From Plantago ovata (Eukaryota > Streptophyta > Magnoliopsida > Lamiales > Plantaginaceae), in NCBI GenBank assembly GCA_028274465.1, contig CM051457.1, positions 68,174,496 through 68,238,495 of the forward strand: 64,000 nucleotides of DNA. The letters are read 5' to 3'. The notes under the pieces are model-generated. The model searched no databases, had not been told where the DNA came from, and saw only the letters and a program-made list of their open reading frames with translations. Each line of letters starts with the position of its first letter. Positions within the stretch are counted from its first letter, which is position 1. The translations under genes were made by a program, and so were the position numbers. Positions 21,590 through 33,453 of this stretch are shown one piece after another.

Positions 21590-22948
21590 TTATGTGATTT
21601 CGACAGGTAGATCACCCACCAAGGTGATGAACATCGACTTCTCAGTGTTGCTAGGCAGCTTGCCTTGGTCCCTACTTGCTCCTCGGTCGATCAAATCTTG
21701 CATCTTTTGATGGGCAAGCCTAGTGATCTCTTCCAATCGATCAAGCCTTGCCCTAGTCTTCTCATAATCTTCTTCATAACGTTTGAGAAAACTTTGGGTG
21801 TGATCAACCATCTTTTGCAAGTTATCCATCAGTTGAGCCGACTTCGACTTCGGTTGCTCTTTCGGAGCTGGATTTTCGCAGTGATCATTACCATAGTTAA
21901 GCATACTACGGTCTTGGTTTGGGCCATAAGTTTGGCTAGCCGGTGCATATCCATGATTGTTTCGGAATCCTCTTCTCCAAAATCCACCTCGAGGATTCCT
22001 ACCATCTTGTCCGTAGCTAGCTTCTTGGATACCAAATTCCGTAGCAAAGGCCTCCTCTTCGCCTCCTTGAACCCAGTTGCCATCATCATATGCAAGCTCC
22101 GATCTACACATATGAGCCCCATGCCCATAGTTCTTGCATATTCGGCAAACTTCGTTCGATCCATTAGCAAGCCTTTCGAAAACTGCCCAGACGGCTTCCG
22201 AGGTTTCCTCCCAAATATTGCCACGGCATTGGAAGTCCACCACTTGTTGGTTCTCGGAGGTTAGTCCATTGTAGAAGTGTTGGACTAGATCAGAAAGCTC
22301 AAAACCATGGTGAGGGCACTTGTTCATGAGGTCTTGGAACCTCTCAAACGCGGTGTAGATGGTCTCATCATAGTCCTGTTTGAATCCAGTGATTTGCGCC
22401 TTAAACGCGGTAGTCAAGGTGTGAGGGAAGTATTTTTCCATGAAAGCTGAAAAAACCTTCTCCCAAGTGTCCAGCGAGCCCGCCAGTAGAGAACTCAACC
22501 ATGACTTGGCTCTGTCGCCAAGCCCCATCACAAAAACCTTCATCCTCAACTCATCCGTTGTTATTTTGGCTCCGGGTCGTGGGAGTTGATTGACGAAATC
22601 ATCGATATCGTGCAAGTACCCCATCACATCTTCCCTTGCTAAGCCATAGAACCTCGAAAGTGGTTGGAACGCGTGGTTCTTGATTTCCAGATCACGAGTT
22701 GCAGACGAAAGAACAATCGCCGGTCCCCTCATACGATCCTTGGAGGGTTGAACCCATGCTTTCAGTGGTCTAGCTTCTACCATTCCGTCGATTTCCTTGA
22801 AAAGACTGTGTAGAGATTCAGAGAAATCGGTATCCTCTATTTCCTCTAGTGCACGCCTTTGAAGTAATCGTCTTCTTTAGTGGTAGACTCTGTCGATCTC
22901 AGCAATTGAATCAGCAAGCGGTGTTCCTCTAGATCGTGTATGTGGCAT
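21590..22948 (-). pseudogene. gag: gag of copy D
   Basis: ATG at 22948 (minus strand). A TAA in place of CAA near 22880 interrupts codon ~24; from 22783 the frame is open to 21590. The Gag core WLSSLLAGSLDTW and the CCHC knuckle (CRICKNYGHGAHMC, ~22150-22110) are kept. An in-frame deletion of about 50 codons lies just before the knuckle relative to E and F, with a TCG microhomology at the join. The frame ends at a one-base deletion that separates it from the protease. Confidence 0.85.
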
Positions 22949-23074
22949 ACACTAACTGTAACAAACTAGGAAAGGAGTATCAGAGAGAGATTAAATAGGA
23001 AAACTAAAACTACTAGGACTTAGGAATTGAATGCTGAAAATATAAACAAATTAAACAGAAAAAAGGAGTATAGT

Positions 23075-23091
23075 CCCCGGCAACGGCGTTA
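23075..23091 (-). promoter_or_regulatory. Mutated tRNA-Asp primer site of element D
   Basis: On the minus strand it reads TAACGCCGTTGCCGGGG; the first bases TGG have become TAA. The rest matches tRNA-Asp. It lies next to the D 5' LTR end at 23095. Confidence 0.8.
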
Positions 23092-23094
23092 ATT

Positions 23095-24148
23095 TGATGA
23101 AACGGTTTGTCAAACTCAATTAATCAAATAAATTTGTATTTAGCCAAAGGCAATTCACAACTACAACGAAAACCGTAGTGTAGTAGTAGAATAACCTCGA
23201 GTGTCGATATCTAAGGACTATAACTAGCTTTATCTAATTTAAATTAAGAATATAAAACAGCAGACGACTTAGCAAAGGTTTTTCTTAACAGATAATGGAG
23301 ATTGGTGATAGTATGGTCATTCAAAGCATAGCAGGTTAATAATCATGCATAAATTGTCCGGTTTTCCATAGAGATCTTCGATCAATGAGTTGTCCTGTTG
23401 TAATTATTCAACACTATGAAGATATAGATTTAGATAGATCAAAGATCAATGAATTGTCCAATTTCGTTCCGTATTTATTCAACACTACGAAGATAGAGAT
23501 TTAGATAGATCAAAGAAATAAAGCAATAACTCTAGGTATAATGCGCGATATAGCCATTAGCATAATTATTAACCCTTCGCTAAGAAATCACATACTATCA
23601 CCAACGAGAAGTTTAGCTACTCATAGATGTCATACAATCAACAAAAATCATACCACGAATGAATGAAAACATGATGAAAGATATATAAATATAAATAGAA
23701 AAACTGTAAGATACAATGTTACCGAAGGTTGTCAATCTCCGAAGAATCGTGATCTTACAAGCTCCAAACTGCTAAGAAAAAGTATCTCCTAAGCTAAGAA
23801 CCCCCAGAACAGGCTCTGGAGAATTCCTACCTAAAACTATTGAGAAAGGTGAGAGAAAGGGTCTGGAAAAGTATGAAGAGAAAACTGAGCTCATATATAT
23901 AGGCATTCGAATTGTGTGGGGCGAAGGGCCCCACACACCGGGCGTTTTGGATTTCTTCCCCTTTTCGGACTCGGTTTCTGCCTTCTAGTGACCTTTTAGC
24001 CTTCAGACTCGACCCCTAGACTTCAAATCCTATCCGGAATCTTTCAGATACTCCAATTAGGCTTCTGCCTTGTCTACTTCAATATAATTGCCCGGAAAAC
24101 CTCGTTTTTCAACCAAAACCTGTAAAATAAAAACTAAAGGGAAACGTG
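23095..24148 (-). repeat. Element D 5' LTR, first part
   Basis: Minus-strand LTR ending TTTCATCA (23095). Its GC palindrome region (23930-23950) is collapsed to a short GGGGCGAAGGGCCCC. It is interrupted at 24144-24148 (ACGTG) by element E and resumes at 40860. The two parts align without loss to other LTRs. Confidence 0.9.
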
Positions 24149-25448
24149 TGATGAATGTGTATTTTACACTTTCATTTGAGTCTTTTTCACCTATTTTATC
24201 TATCCTCTATGTTAATTTAGCTATATTTTAGTGCATTTTATTAGAATAGTGTCACGTTTCCCTTTAGATTTTATTTTACAGGTTTTGGTTGAAAAACGAG
24301 GATTTCCGGGCAATTATATTGAAGTTGACAAGGAATTGGTGTTCCAGAAGCCTATTTGGAGTATCTGAAGGTTTCCGGATAGGATTTGGAGTCTAGGGGT
24401 CGAATCTGGAGGTTAGAAGGCCACTAGAAGTCAGAAACCGAGTCCGAAAAGGTGAAGAAATCCAAAAACACAGAATTCCGCGAAATTTACTCCCGGGCGA
24501 ACCGCCCGGGACGTGGGGCGGATCGCCCCACACTGGGCGAATCGCCCGGTGTGTGGGGCGAATCGCCCCACACTATTTCGAAGCCTATATAGTTGATCAA
24601 TTTTTCTCCGAAATTCATACTTTTCCAGACCTATTCTCTCACCTTTCTTTGTAGTTTTAGGTAGGAACTTCCCAGAGCCTGTTCTGGGGGTTCGTAGATT
24701 AGGAGACACTTTTTCATAGCAGTTTGGAGCTTGTAAGATCGCGATTCTTCGGAGACTGACAACCTTCGGTAACATTGTATCTTACGGTTTATTCTACTTA
24801 TTTTTATATATCTTTCAACATGTTTTCTTCCATGATTTCTGTTGATTGCATGACAACTATGAGTAGCTAAACTTATCGTTGGTGTTAGTATGTGAATTCT
24901 TAGCGAAGGGTAGATAATCATGCTAATGGCTATATCGCGCATTATACTCCGTGTTATTGCTTTATTTCGTTGATCAGGCTCAGCCTATATCCTCGTATGT
25001 TGATTAATTATTATGCACAATTGGACCCTCGTCGACCTATGCATATCTATATCTTCGTAGTGTTGAATAATTACGGAACACAATTGGACAATAGTGATTG
25101 ACTTGTCAGTATCTTTATCTTCGTAGTGCTTAATAATTCCAACAGGACAATCGATTGATCAAAGATCTCCATGCAAGACCGAGAAATTTACGCATGATTA
25201 TTAACCCGTTATGCTTTGAAGGATCATACTATCACCAATCTCCATTATCTGTTAGAAAAAACCTTTGCTTTTCCCTCTGCTGTTTTTATATTCTTTAGTT
25301 AAATAGATAAAGCTAGTTATAGTCCTTAGAGAATGACACTCGATGTCATTCTACTGCTACACTACGGTTTTCGTTGTAGTTGTGAATTGTCTTTGGCTAA
25401 ATAACAAATTTATTTGATTAATTGAGTCTGACAAACTTGGTTGCATCA
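24149..25448 (+). repeat. Element E 5' LTR
   Basis: 1300 bp with four GC palindrome units (24492-24573) and a CCTATATAG TATA-like box (about 24584-24591). The U5 end GACAAACTTGGTTGCATCA differs from the other subfamilies but matches the E 3' LTR end at 40859. Confidence 0.93.
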
Positions 25449-25451
25449 AAT

Positions 25452-25468
25452 TGGCGCCGTTGCCGGGG
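25452..25468 (+). promoter_or_regulatory. tRNA-Asp primer site of element E
   Basis: A perfect TGGCGCCGTTGCCGGGG, three bases after the LTR end. Confidence 0.9.
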
Positions 25469-25593
25469 AATATACTCCTTTTTTCTGTTTAATTTGTTTA
25501 TATTTTCAGCATTCAATTCCTAATTCTAGTAGTTTTAGTTTTCCTTTTTAATCTCTCTCTGATACTGCTTTCCTAGTCTGTTACAGATAGTGT

Positions 25594-27751
25594 ATGCCAC
25601 ATACACGATCTAGGGGAACACCGCTTGCTGATTCAATTGCTGAGATCGACAAAGTCTACCACCAAAGAAGGCGACTACTTCAAAGGCGTGCACTAGAGGA
25701 AATAGAGGATACCGATTTCTCTGAATCTCTACACAGTCTTTTCAAGGAAATCGACGGAATGGCAGAAGCTAGACCACTGAAAGCATGGGTTCATCCCACC
25801 AAGGATCGTATGAGGGGACCAGCGATTGTTCTTTCATCTGCAACTCGAGATCTGGAAATCAAGAACCACGCATTCCAACAACATCCGAGGTTCTATGGCT
25901 TATTAAGGGAAGATGTGATGGGGTACTTGCACGATATCGATGATTTCGTCAACCAACTCCCACGACCCGGAGCTGAAATAACAACGGATGAGTTGAGGAT
26001 GAAGGTTTTTGCTATGGGACTTTGCGACAGAGCCAAGTCATGGTTGAGCTCTCTACCAGCAGGCTCGCTGGACACATTGGAGAAGGTTTTTTCAGCTTTC
26101 ATGGAAAAATACTTCCCTCACACCTTGACTACCGCGCTAAAGGCGCAAATCACTGGATTCAAGCAGGACTATGATGAGACCATCTACACCGCGTTTGAGA
26201 GGTTCCAAGATCTCACGAACAAGTGCCCTCACCATGGTTTTGAACTTTCTGACCTAGTCCAACACTTCTACAATGGACTAACCTTCGAGAACCAACAAGT
26301 GGTGGATTTCCAATGCCGAGGCAATATTTGGGAAGAAACCGCAGAAGCCGTCTGGACAGTTTTCGAAAGGCTAGCTAAGGGTTCGCAGTTCAAGGACCCA
26401 AGAGCAATGGTTAGGAGACGTGGACCTGAAGCTCCACCGACTCAAGAAGCCCCTATGTACAGGGGGAATGGGGATCAATTCGAGTGCTTTACCAACGAAT
26501 TGAAGCAAGTCCTCAAGAGCGCCACTGGAACAACTGTTTCGAACGAAGTATGCTGAATATGCAAGAACTATGGGCATGGGGCTCATATGTGTAGATCGGA
26601 GCTTGCGTATGATGATGGCAACTGGGCTCGAGGAGGCGAAGAGGAAACCTTTGCTACGGAGTTTGGTACTCAAGAAGCTAGCTATGGACAATACGGTAGG
26701 AATCCTCAAGGTGGATTTTTGAGAAGAGGATTCCGAAACAATCAAGGATATGCACCGGCTAGCCCAACTTATGGCCCTAACCAAGACCGTAGTAGGCTTA
26801 ACTATGGTAATGACCACTGCGAAAACCCCGCTCCGAAAGAGCCACCGAAGTCGAAGTCGTCTCAACTGATGGAGAACTTGCAAAAGATGGTTGATCACAC
26901 CCAAAGTTTTCTCAAACATTACGAAGAAGATTCTGAGAAGACTAGGCAAGGCTTGATAGGTTAGAAGAGAGCACTAGGCTTGCCCATCAAAAGATGCAAG
27001 AGTTGATCGACCGAGGAGCAATTAGGGAACAAGGCAAACTGCCTAGCAACACTGAGAAGTCGAATTCCACTACATTGGCTGGTGATCTACCTGGCGAAAT
27101 CACCATCAAGAAGGTTGCTAAGTGCGAGTGTTGCAAGAAGGAAGAACTTCTACAGGCTAAGGAAGAAGAGAAGGACCTTGGTTCTGACGAAAGTGATGAG
27201 GAGCAAGAGGATCCCAAACCACTCCCTAAAAGTTTCGATGTTAAGGTCGGGATTGGTGAGCTTGAAGATGTCCGTGCCACACTAGACACGGGATCTTACT
27301 TAAACATACTCCCTTTGAATGTGTTTGAAAAGAGTAGCCTTGGAAAACTGTCTGAGCATAGGGCTATTGTGCAACTGGCGGATGGATCCTTTATGAGACC
27401 CGAAGGCGCTGTGAAAAATGTGTTGGTCAAGATTGGTGAAGCTTCTGTATACACCAATTTTGTAGTTATGCCGGCGTCTGCACCTGGGACGGGGGATGTC
27501 ATACTATTAGGGCGAACGTTCTTGACTAAGCTACGCTCCGTAATGGACATCTACCAAAGAACTTGCACTATTGAAGTGGATGGCAAGCAACACGTGTTGC
27601 AACCATATCTGATCCACCTGATCCGCCTGATAATTCTTACACTACTCACTACTGTGGTCTTGCAGCCTATGTTCTTTCTTATTCACAGGTTCATGGCATG
27701 AAGAAGAGATCAATGAAGGGGAAGTCTAGTACCCGCAGAAAAAAGAACTAG
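25594..27751 (+). pseudogene. gag-pro: gag-pro of element E
   Basis: ATG at 25594 (MPHTRSRGTP), preceded by an A/T-rich leader. Gag is open for 320 codons to a TGA at 26554-26556, where an Arg codon (CGA) inside the zinc knuckle has become TGA, a CpG-type change. The same frame continues through the rest of the knuckle to ~26960, where loss of one G shifts it. Protease follows from 26994 with Asp-Thr-Gly-Ser at ~27287 and the LLGRTFLTKLRS block. A last shift near 27600 precedes the basic tail and the TAG at 27749-27751. The family's frame is one continuous gag-pro of about 720 codons. Confidence 0.87.
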
Positions 27752-28868
27752 GCACAGACAGGAGTCGAGGCAAAGACTTTAAACAATGGCGCTATCCGGG
27801 AGGCAACCCGGAGTTTTTATCGCTTTCTTTATCGCTTTCTTTACCGCTTTATTGCATGCATTCATTCTTGAACAATTTTCTTTTCATATGTGAATTTGTT
27901 CATGTCTGTGTCGTATATGCTTATGTTTGAGTGAGATTTTTCGAGTGGTTTAATGAGAAAATTGGTTTTGGGGATTAAAAACCGCGTTTTCTGACAAAAG
28001 GACCGTCTCCCCATATCGGGGAGCGGGGGACGAATCGCCCCACACTGGGGGCGACTCGCCCCACGGTCCCAGAAGACCAAAAACACGGGTCTCCCCTTTC
28101 TCTCCTCATTTCTTCATATTTTCACCATTCTTCCTCCCCAAAATTCGAAACTTGCGAAAATTACTTCAAAACATCATAACTTCTTCATTTCTTCACCAAA
28201 TTTAATTTTCTTTAGCTTCAATCGAAGTCTATTACGTGATCTATCTTTTCATCCGAACAGATTTCGTCCTAATGCATTAGTTTTTCAGATCTGAGGTATC
28301 TTCTTATGAACCCTAATTTTCAAATTTGGGGGTTTTCTAATTTGAGCTTCAATTATGCTTATATGAAGCATGGGTAGGTTGTTTGTATGATTAGAAGCAT
28401 TATTTACTATCAATTGCATGCTCAATTATGCTTGGATTGTTGATTTGGGAATTTTGCTACTAGATGATATATCTTGTTATGCAATATGTCTTTATCTTTG
28501 ATTTCTTGCATATGATTGTGTTTATTGGTGTGATGATGGTGGATTTGATGATAGAATGCTTAATTGTTGAGTATGAGGATTTATGATGCCAGAATTTTTC
28601 GCTACTATGGTATGAATTGAGCTTTGTTATTTAGGTTATTGGTTGTCTAGCTAGAGAATATTGTGATGTATTGCATGTAGTAGTTACATTGGTATGTTGC
28701 ATGATGAATAAGCTAGGCTAGACATTAAAGGTTTGGAGAGCTCGATTGTTGATTTTATCACTTGTGTGTTTCGTTCTTACATTAGCATATGCATGGGTCA
28801 GTTTTGTGTCATACGAGGTACTAACTGTTGTTTGAAGGAACTATGCCAAGGGAAAGGCGCATTCCCGT
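27752..28868 (+). mobile_element. Element E 3' module: hairpin, GC palindromes, intron-like segment
   Basis: No gene of its own. It holds the TCCGGG/CCCGGA hairpin (27795-27812), the GC palindrome cluster (28005-28072) and an intron-like stretch from CTGAG|GTATC (28296) to a TACTAAC (28819-28825). The acceptor has decayed to TTTGAAG (TAG to AAG). Confidence 0.7.
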
Positions 28869-29246
28869 ATGATTACTATGAAGTATTGGAGGGCGATCGA
28901 TTACAACCATGTCAAGAAGAGTGACCTCGTTAGATGTGCGTTCGAGCCAGGGGGTCTTGCAACAACGTCGTGGATTATCCAAGAGGAGGAGCTAGAGTAC
29001 ACCTGGAGTAAGGACTCCTATGCCTATTCATGCACCACCGAAGGGACGGAAACCATTATTACGTCAGCAATCCATCACAAGGACTGCAAAGTTCATGTGA
29101 ACTGGAAGGCACTGGGACATTCTCGCCGCGATAGATTCAATCTTGAGTTCGCAGTTGCTAGAAGGTTCCGAAGCGCTAGCTTGGTTCCAAAACATAATGA
29201 CATGGGTGCCCAGCCCCTCGTTGGGGTGCCCCTGGCCTGCCTCTAA
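28869..29246 (+). CDS. Unrecognised 3' ORF of the gag-pro family (copy E)
   Basis: 125 codons from ATG at 28869 to TAA, with the YTWSKDSYAYSCTTEG block. Uninterrupted, like B and D. The antisense ORF 29064-29393 overlaps. Function unknown; see the B copy for description. Confidence 0.45.
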   Translation: MITMKYWRAIDYNHVKKSDLVRCAFEPGGLATTSWIIQEEELEYTWSKDSYAYSCTTEGTETIITSAIHHKDCKVHVNWKALGHSRRDRFNLEFAVARRFRSASLVPKHNDMGAQPLVGVPLACL

Positions 29247-29392
29247 TGGGAGCATGATATAGACATCGGGAGCATCAACTGTAGAGAATGTGGTCGACAT
29301 AGGAAAAAATGGAAGACAACCTCTGAATACCCGAGCAGCTCGCTGTAACCTCCACGGGGTGTAAAACATTGGAGAGGGAGGCTCTGATACCA
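29064..29392 (-). other. Antisense ORF with perfect iMet primer-site motif (copy E)
   Basis: A perfect TGGTATCAGAGC (29381-29392, minus strand) stands at the head of a 109-codon antisense frame containing FYTPWRLQRAARVF. In a normal element this order (primer site, then coding leader) would mark the 5' end of an LTR retrotransposon in the opposite orientation. Confidence 0.5.
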
Positions 29393-29393
29393 C

Positions 29394-31210
29394 TGCCCTT
29401 TCCCCTTTAACAGTTCACAACCTATTGGAGAGATACCGGGTGGAAGATTCCATAACAGAGGCGGCCAATCTTGAAGATTCTCTTTGACACTGCAACTCTA
29501 CTAGTAAGGATGTGCGTGACAGTAGTGACAATGAAGATAATAGGGGCAATGATGATACTAATGGAGGAGTTGTTCCTATCCGGCCTATACTTGAAACTAC
29601 CACGCCTACCAGAAGACCTGATGACACCCTATAAAGCTCCCAGAGCAGTCCCAATAACTCACAAACAGCATACTCAGCCGACAGAGGCCAAACCATGGGG
29701 TAACATCTACTATCACATCTTTTTTCCTCATTTTCTTACTGCTAGGGACTAGCGTTAATTTCATGTGGGGGGATGGGATTTAAGTGATCTAGCATTGTTA
29801 GTTTGGAGCTTGACATTGTTAGGCTGAGTATAGTACCTCGCATGTTTTATCCGTTTGCATTTGCATTTGCACGTTTACTGCGTTCGTAGATTTTTTAGGT
29901 TGCATTCACTACATTCATCCTAGGATAGTCTTGCATGTTTTATATGGAGTTTATTGCCGAATGTTTTGAACTTTTTTATTGGGTAGATCAACCGACTATG
30001 CCATTAATCATATGCTTCATCTCTATGAATTTGTTTGAGGTTTTTCTCGCTTGGCTTGTCACATTTATGTATTGCACTTAGTTAAGCTTGGTAGTCTCGA
30101 CATCACTTAGTGGTGTTTTCTCTACTGCGGTTCACGAAGGCCTATATAATAGGATGATGCATGTTAGGGTCTTATGGTTGTTTTCCCGAGTAATTATGTA
30201 CCTAAGAGGCAACAAGTCTTCACCATGCTTTGAGATTGCTAAATGCCTAGGAAGGAGGTAGTGTGAGGATGTGTGATCCTTTGTTTATAACTTATTCTTC
30301 CGAATAGGTTTGGGGAGGGGGTTACACCATCATTAGACTTGTTTTCGTTTTTCATTTCCGTATCGTGAGTTTATTTTTCCGTTTCCGTAAATTTTGTACT
30401 CCAACCTATTCTTTCGAATAGGTTTGGGGAAGTCGTGTGAGTCATTTTCTCTGTTTTTGTTATGCTACTGCTGGCAAAAAAAAATCGAAAAAAAAAAGAA
30501 AGAAAAATTCCAGGAAAAAAGAAAAAAATAAAAAAGAAACTGGAAAGAAAAAAAAAGAAAAAAGAAAAGACCCCAAAAAAGCAAAGAAGGGTCCAAAAAA
30601 AAAGAAAGCCAAATAGCAATTTAGCAAAGTGTTGTGTCTCATTTTCCAATTCTTGTAATGTTCGTAATCGTGTTGTAATTTTTTATTTTTTATCTTTTTG
30701 TTTGAGTGTCATCTGTTCTAGACCACCCTCGTTCTGCCATTCAGGAAGTGGTGAATAGCTTAAGACTTTACTTGAGAGATGGGTAGAATAGGGGAGTGTT
30801 ATCTTTTATAGGGAACCCTCCTTCCTTTGATGAGAGCCAGTACTGGTTCGACCTCTTTGAGGGAAAGTCTTAAACTTGGTGAACCGCAGTAAGTCCTCAA
30901 TTTCATAGGCACGGGAAAACCATTCGTATCTTAGCATGCTTCATTACGTCATCACTGACTAGGTCCAGGTAGAGAATGTTACGAGAGACTATCTTGTCTT
31001 GACATAAGTGCTTATGTGGATGTGTATAAGTCATTCGAGGTATTCTTCAACCTATATTCATGCTTTGATTTATAAGGTTTTTGTTCATATGTTATTTGAT
31101 AGATTCAGTAGATTAGTTCATTTTATTTGTCATGAGACTCCATTTTATGTGTTGCATTGTTTTTTGCATTAGAGTCAAGCTTAGTTGCTTGAGGACAAGC
31201 AAAGGTTCGG
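29394..31210 (+). mobile_element. Element E 3' non-coding tail
   Basis: Same order as B: acidic low-complexity stretch, A/T-rich spacer, two hairpins near 30290-30312 and 30401-30423 each followed by TTTGGGGA, an A/G-rich tract at ~30475-30605, and the TTGAGGACAAGCAAAGG block. I see no gene. Confidence 0.8.
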
Positions 31211-31221
31211 TTTGGGGAGTT
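31211..31221 (+). promoter_or_regulatory. Polypurine tract of element E
   Basis: TTTGGGGAGTT, directly before the 3' LTR start at 31222. Confidence 0.87.
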
Positions 31222-32036
31222 TGATGAATGTGTATTTTACACTTTCTTTTGAGTCTTTTTCACCGATTTTAGCTATCCTCTATGTTAATTTAGCTATATT
31301 TTATTGCATTTTATTAGAATAGTGCCACGTTTCCCTTTAGATTTTATTTTACAGGTTTTGGTTGAAAAACGAGGATTTTCGGGCAATTATATTGAAGTTA
31401 ACAACGAATTGGTGTTCCAGAAGCCTATTTGGAGTATCTGAAGGTTTCCGGATAGGATTTGGAGTCTAGGGGTCGAATCTGGAGGTTAGAAGGCCACTAG
31501 AAGTCAGAAACCGAGTCCGAAAAGGAGAAGAAATCCAAAAACGCGTCGAAAACGCGGATTCCGCAAAATTTACTCCCGGGCGAACCGCCCGGGACGTGGG
31601 GCGGATCGCCCCACACCGGGCGAATCGCCCGGTGTGTGGGGCGAATCGTCCCACACTATTTCGAAGCCTATATATAATTGCTCAGTTTTTCTCCGAAATT
31701 CATACTTTTCCAGACCTATTCTCTCACCTTTCTCTGTAGTTTTAGGTAGGATCTTCCCAGAGCCTGTTCTGGGGGTTCGTAGCTTAGGAGACACTTTTTC
31801 ATAGCAGTTTGGAGCTTGTAAGATCGCGATTATTCGGAGACTGACAACCTTCGGTAACATTGTATCTTACGGTTTATTCTACTTATTTTTATATATCTTT
31901 CAACATGTTTTCTTCTATGATTTCTGTTAATTGCATGACAACTATGAGTAGCTAAACTTATCGTTGGTGGTAGTATGTGAATTCTTAGCGAAGGGTAGAT
32001 AATCATGCTAATGGCTATATCGCGCATTATACTCCG
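31222..32036 (+). repeat. Element E 3' LTR, first part
   Basis: It begins TGATGAATGTG, carries GC palindromes 31574-31655 and TATATATA 31669-31676. It is interrupted after ACTCCG at 32036 by element F and resumes at 40357. Confidence 0.93.
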
Positions 32037-33308
32037 TGATGAATGTGTATTTTACACTTTCATTTGAGTCTTTTTCACCTATTTTAGTTATCCTCTATGT
32101 TAATTTAGCTATATTTTAGTACATTTTATTAGAGTAGTGTCACGTTTCCCTTTAGATTTTATTTTACAGGTTTTGGTTGAAAATCGAGGATTTCCGGGCA
32201 ATTATATTGAAGTTGACAAAGAATTGATGTTCCAGAAGCCTATTTGGAGTATCTGAAGGTTTCCGGATAGGATTTGGAGTCTAGGGGTCGAATCTGGAGG
32301 TTAGAAGGCCACTAGAAGTCAGAAACCGAGTCCGAAAAGGGGAAGAAATCCAAAAACGCGTCGAAAACGCGGAATTCCGCGAAAAAGTCTCCGGGGCGAA
32401 CCGCCCCAGACGTGGGGCGAACCGCCCCACACTTATTCGAGGCCTATATATAGTTGCTTAGTTTTCTCCGAAAATCATACTTTTCCAGACCTACTTTCTC
32501 ACCTTTCTCTGTAGTTTTAGGTAGGAACTTCCCAGAGCCTGTTTTGGGGGTTCGTAGCTTAGGGGACACTTTTTCATAGCAGTTTGGAGTTTGTAGGATC
32601 GCAATTCTTCGGAGATTGACAACCTTCGGCAACATTGTATCTTACAGTTTATTCTACTTATTTTTTATATCTTTCAACATGTTTTATTCTATGATTTTTG
32701 TTGATTGCATGTCTATTATGAGTAGGTGAACTTTTCGTTGGTGGTAGTATGTGAATTCTTAGCGAAGGGAAGATAATCATGCTAATGGCTATATCGCGCA
32801 TTATACTCCGTGTTATTGCTTTATTTCGTTGATCAGGCTCAGCCTAAATTCTTGTATGTTGTATTAATTATTATGCACAATTGGACCCTCGTCGACCTAT
32901 ACGCGAGTTTATCTTCGTAGTGTTGAAAAATTACGGAACACAATAGGACAATAGTGATTGACTTGTCAGACCCATTATCTTCGTAGTGCTTAATAATTGC
33001 AACAGGACATTAGATTGATCAAAGATCTCCATGCAAGACCGAGGAATTTATGCATGATTATCGACCCGTTATGCTTTGAAGGATCATACTATCACCAATC
33101 TCCATTATCTGTTAGAAAAACCCTTTGCTATCTGTCTGCTCTTTTTATATTCTAAATTAGATTTGATAACGCTAGTTATAGTCATGAGAGAACGACACTC
33201 GAGTCATTCTACTGCTACACTACGGTTTTCGTTGTAGTTGTGGATTGCCTTTGGCTAAATAACAAATTTATTTGATTCGCTCGGAGCACGACATCCGCGC
33301 GTTCATAA
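32037..33308 (+). repeat. Element F 5' LTR
   Basis: Starts TGATGAATGTG. Its last bases read TTCATAA (C to A in the terminal CA). Two GGGGCGAACCGCCCC-type units (32391-32432) precede TATATATA (32445-32452). Confidence 0.94.
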
Positions 33309-33311
33309 AAT

Positions 33312-33328
33312 TGGCGCCGTTGCCGGGG
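33312..33328 (+). promoter_or_regulatory. tRNA-Asp primer site of element F
   Basis: A perfect TGGCGCCGTTGCCGGGG, three bases after the 5' LTR. Confidence 0.9.
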
Positions 33329-33453
33329 ACTATACTCCATTTTTCTGTTTAATTTGTTTATATTTTCAGCTTTCGATTCCTAATTCTATAAGTTTTAGTT
33401 TTCCTTTTTAATCTCTCTCTGATACTGCTTTCCTAGTCTGTTACAGATAGTGT

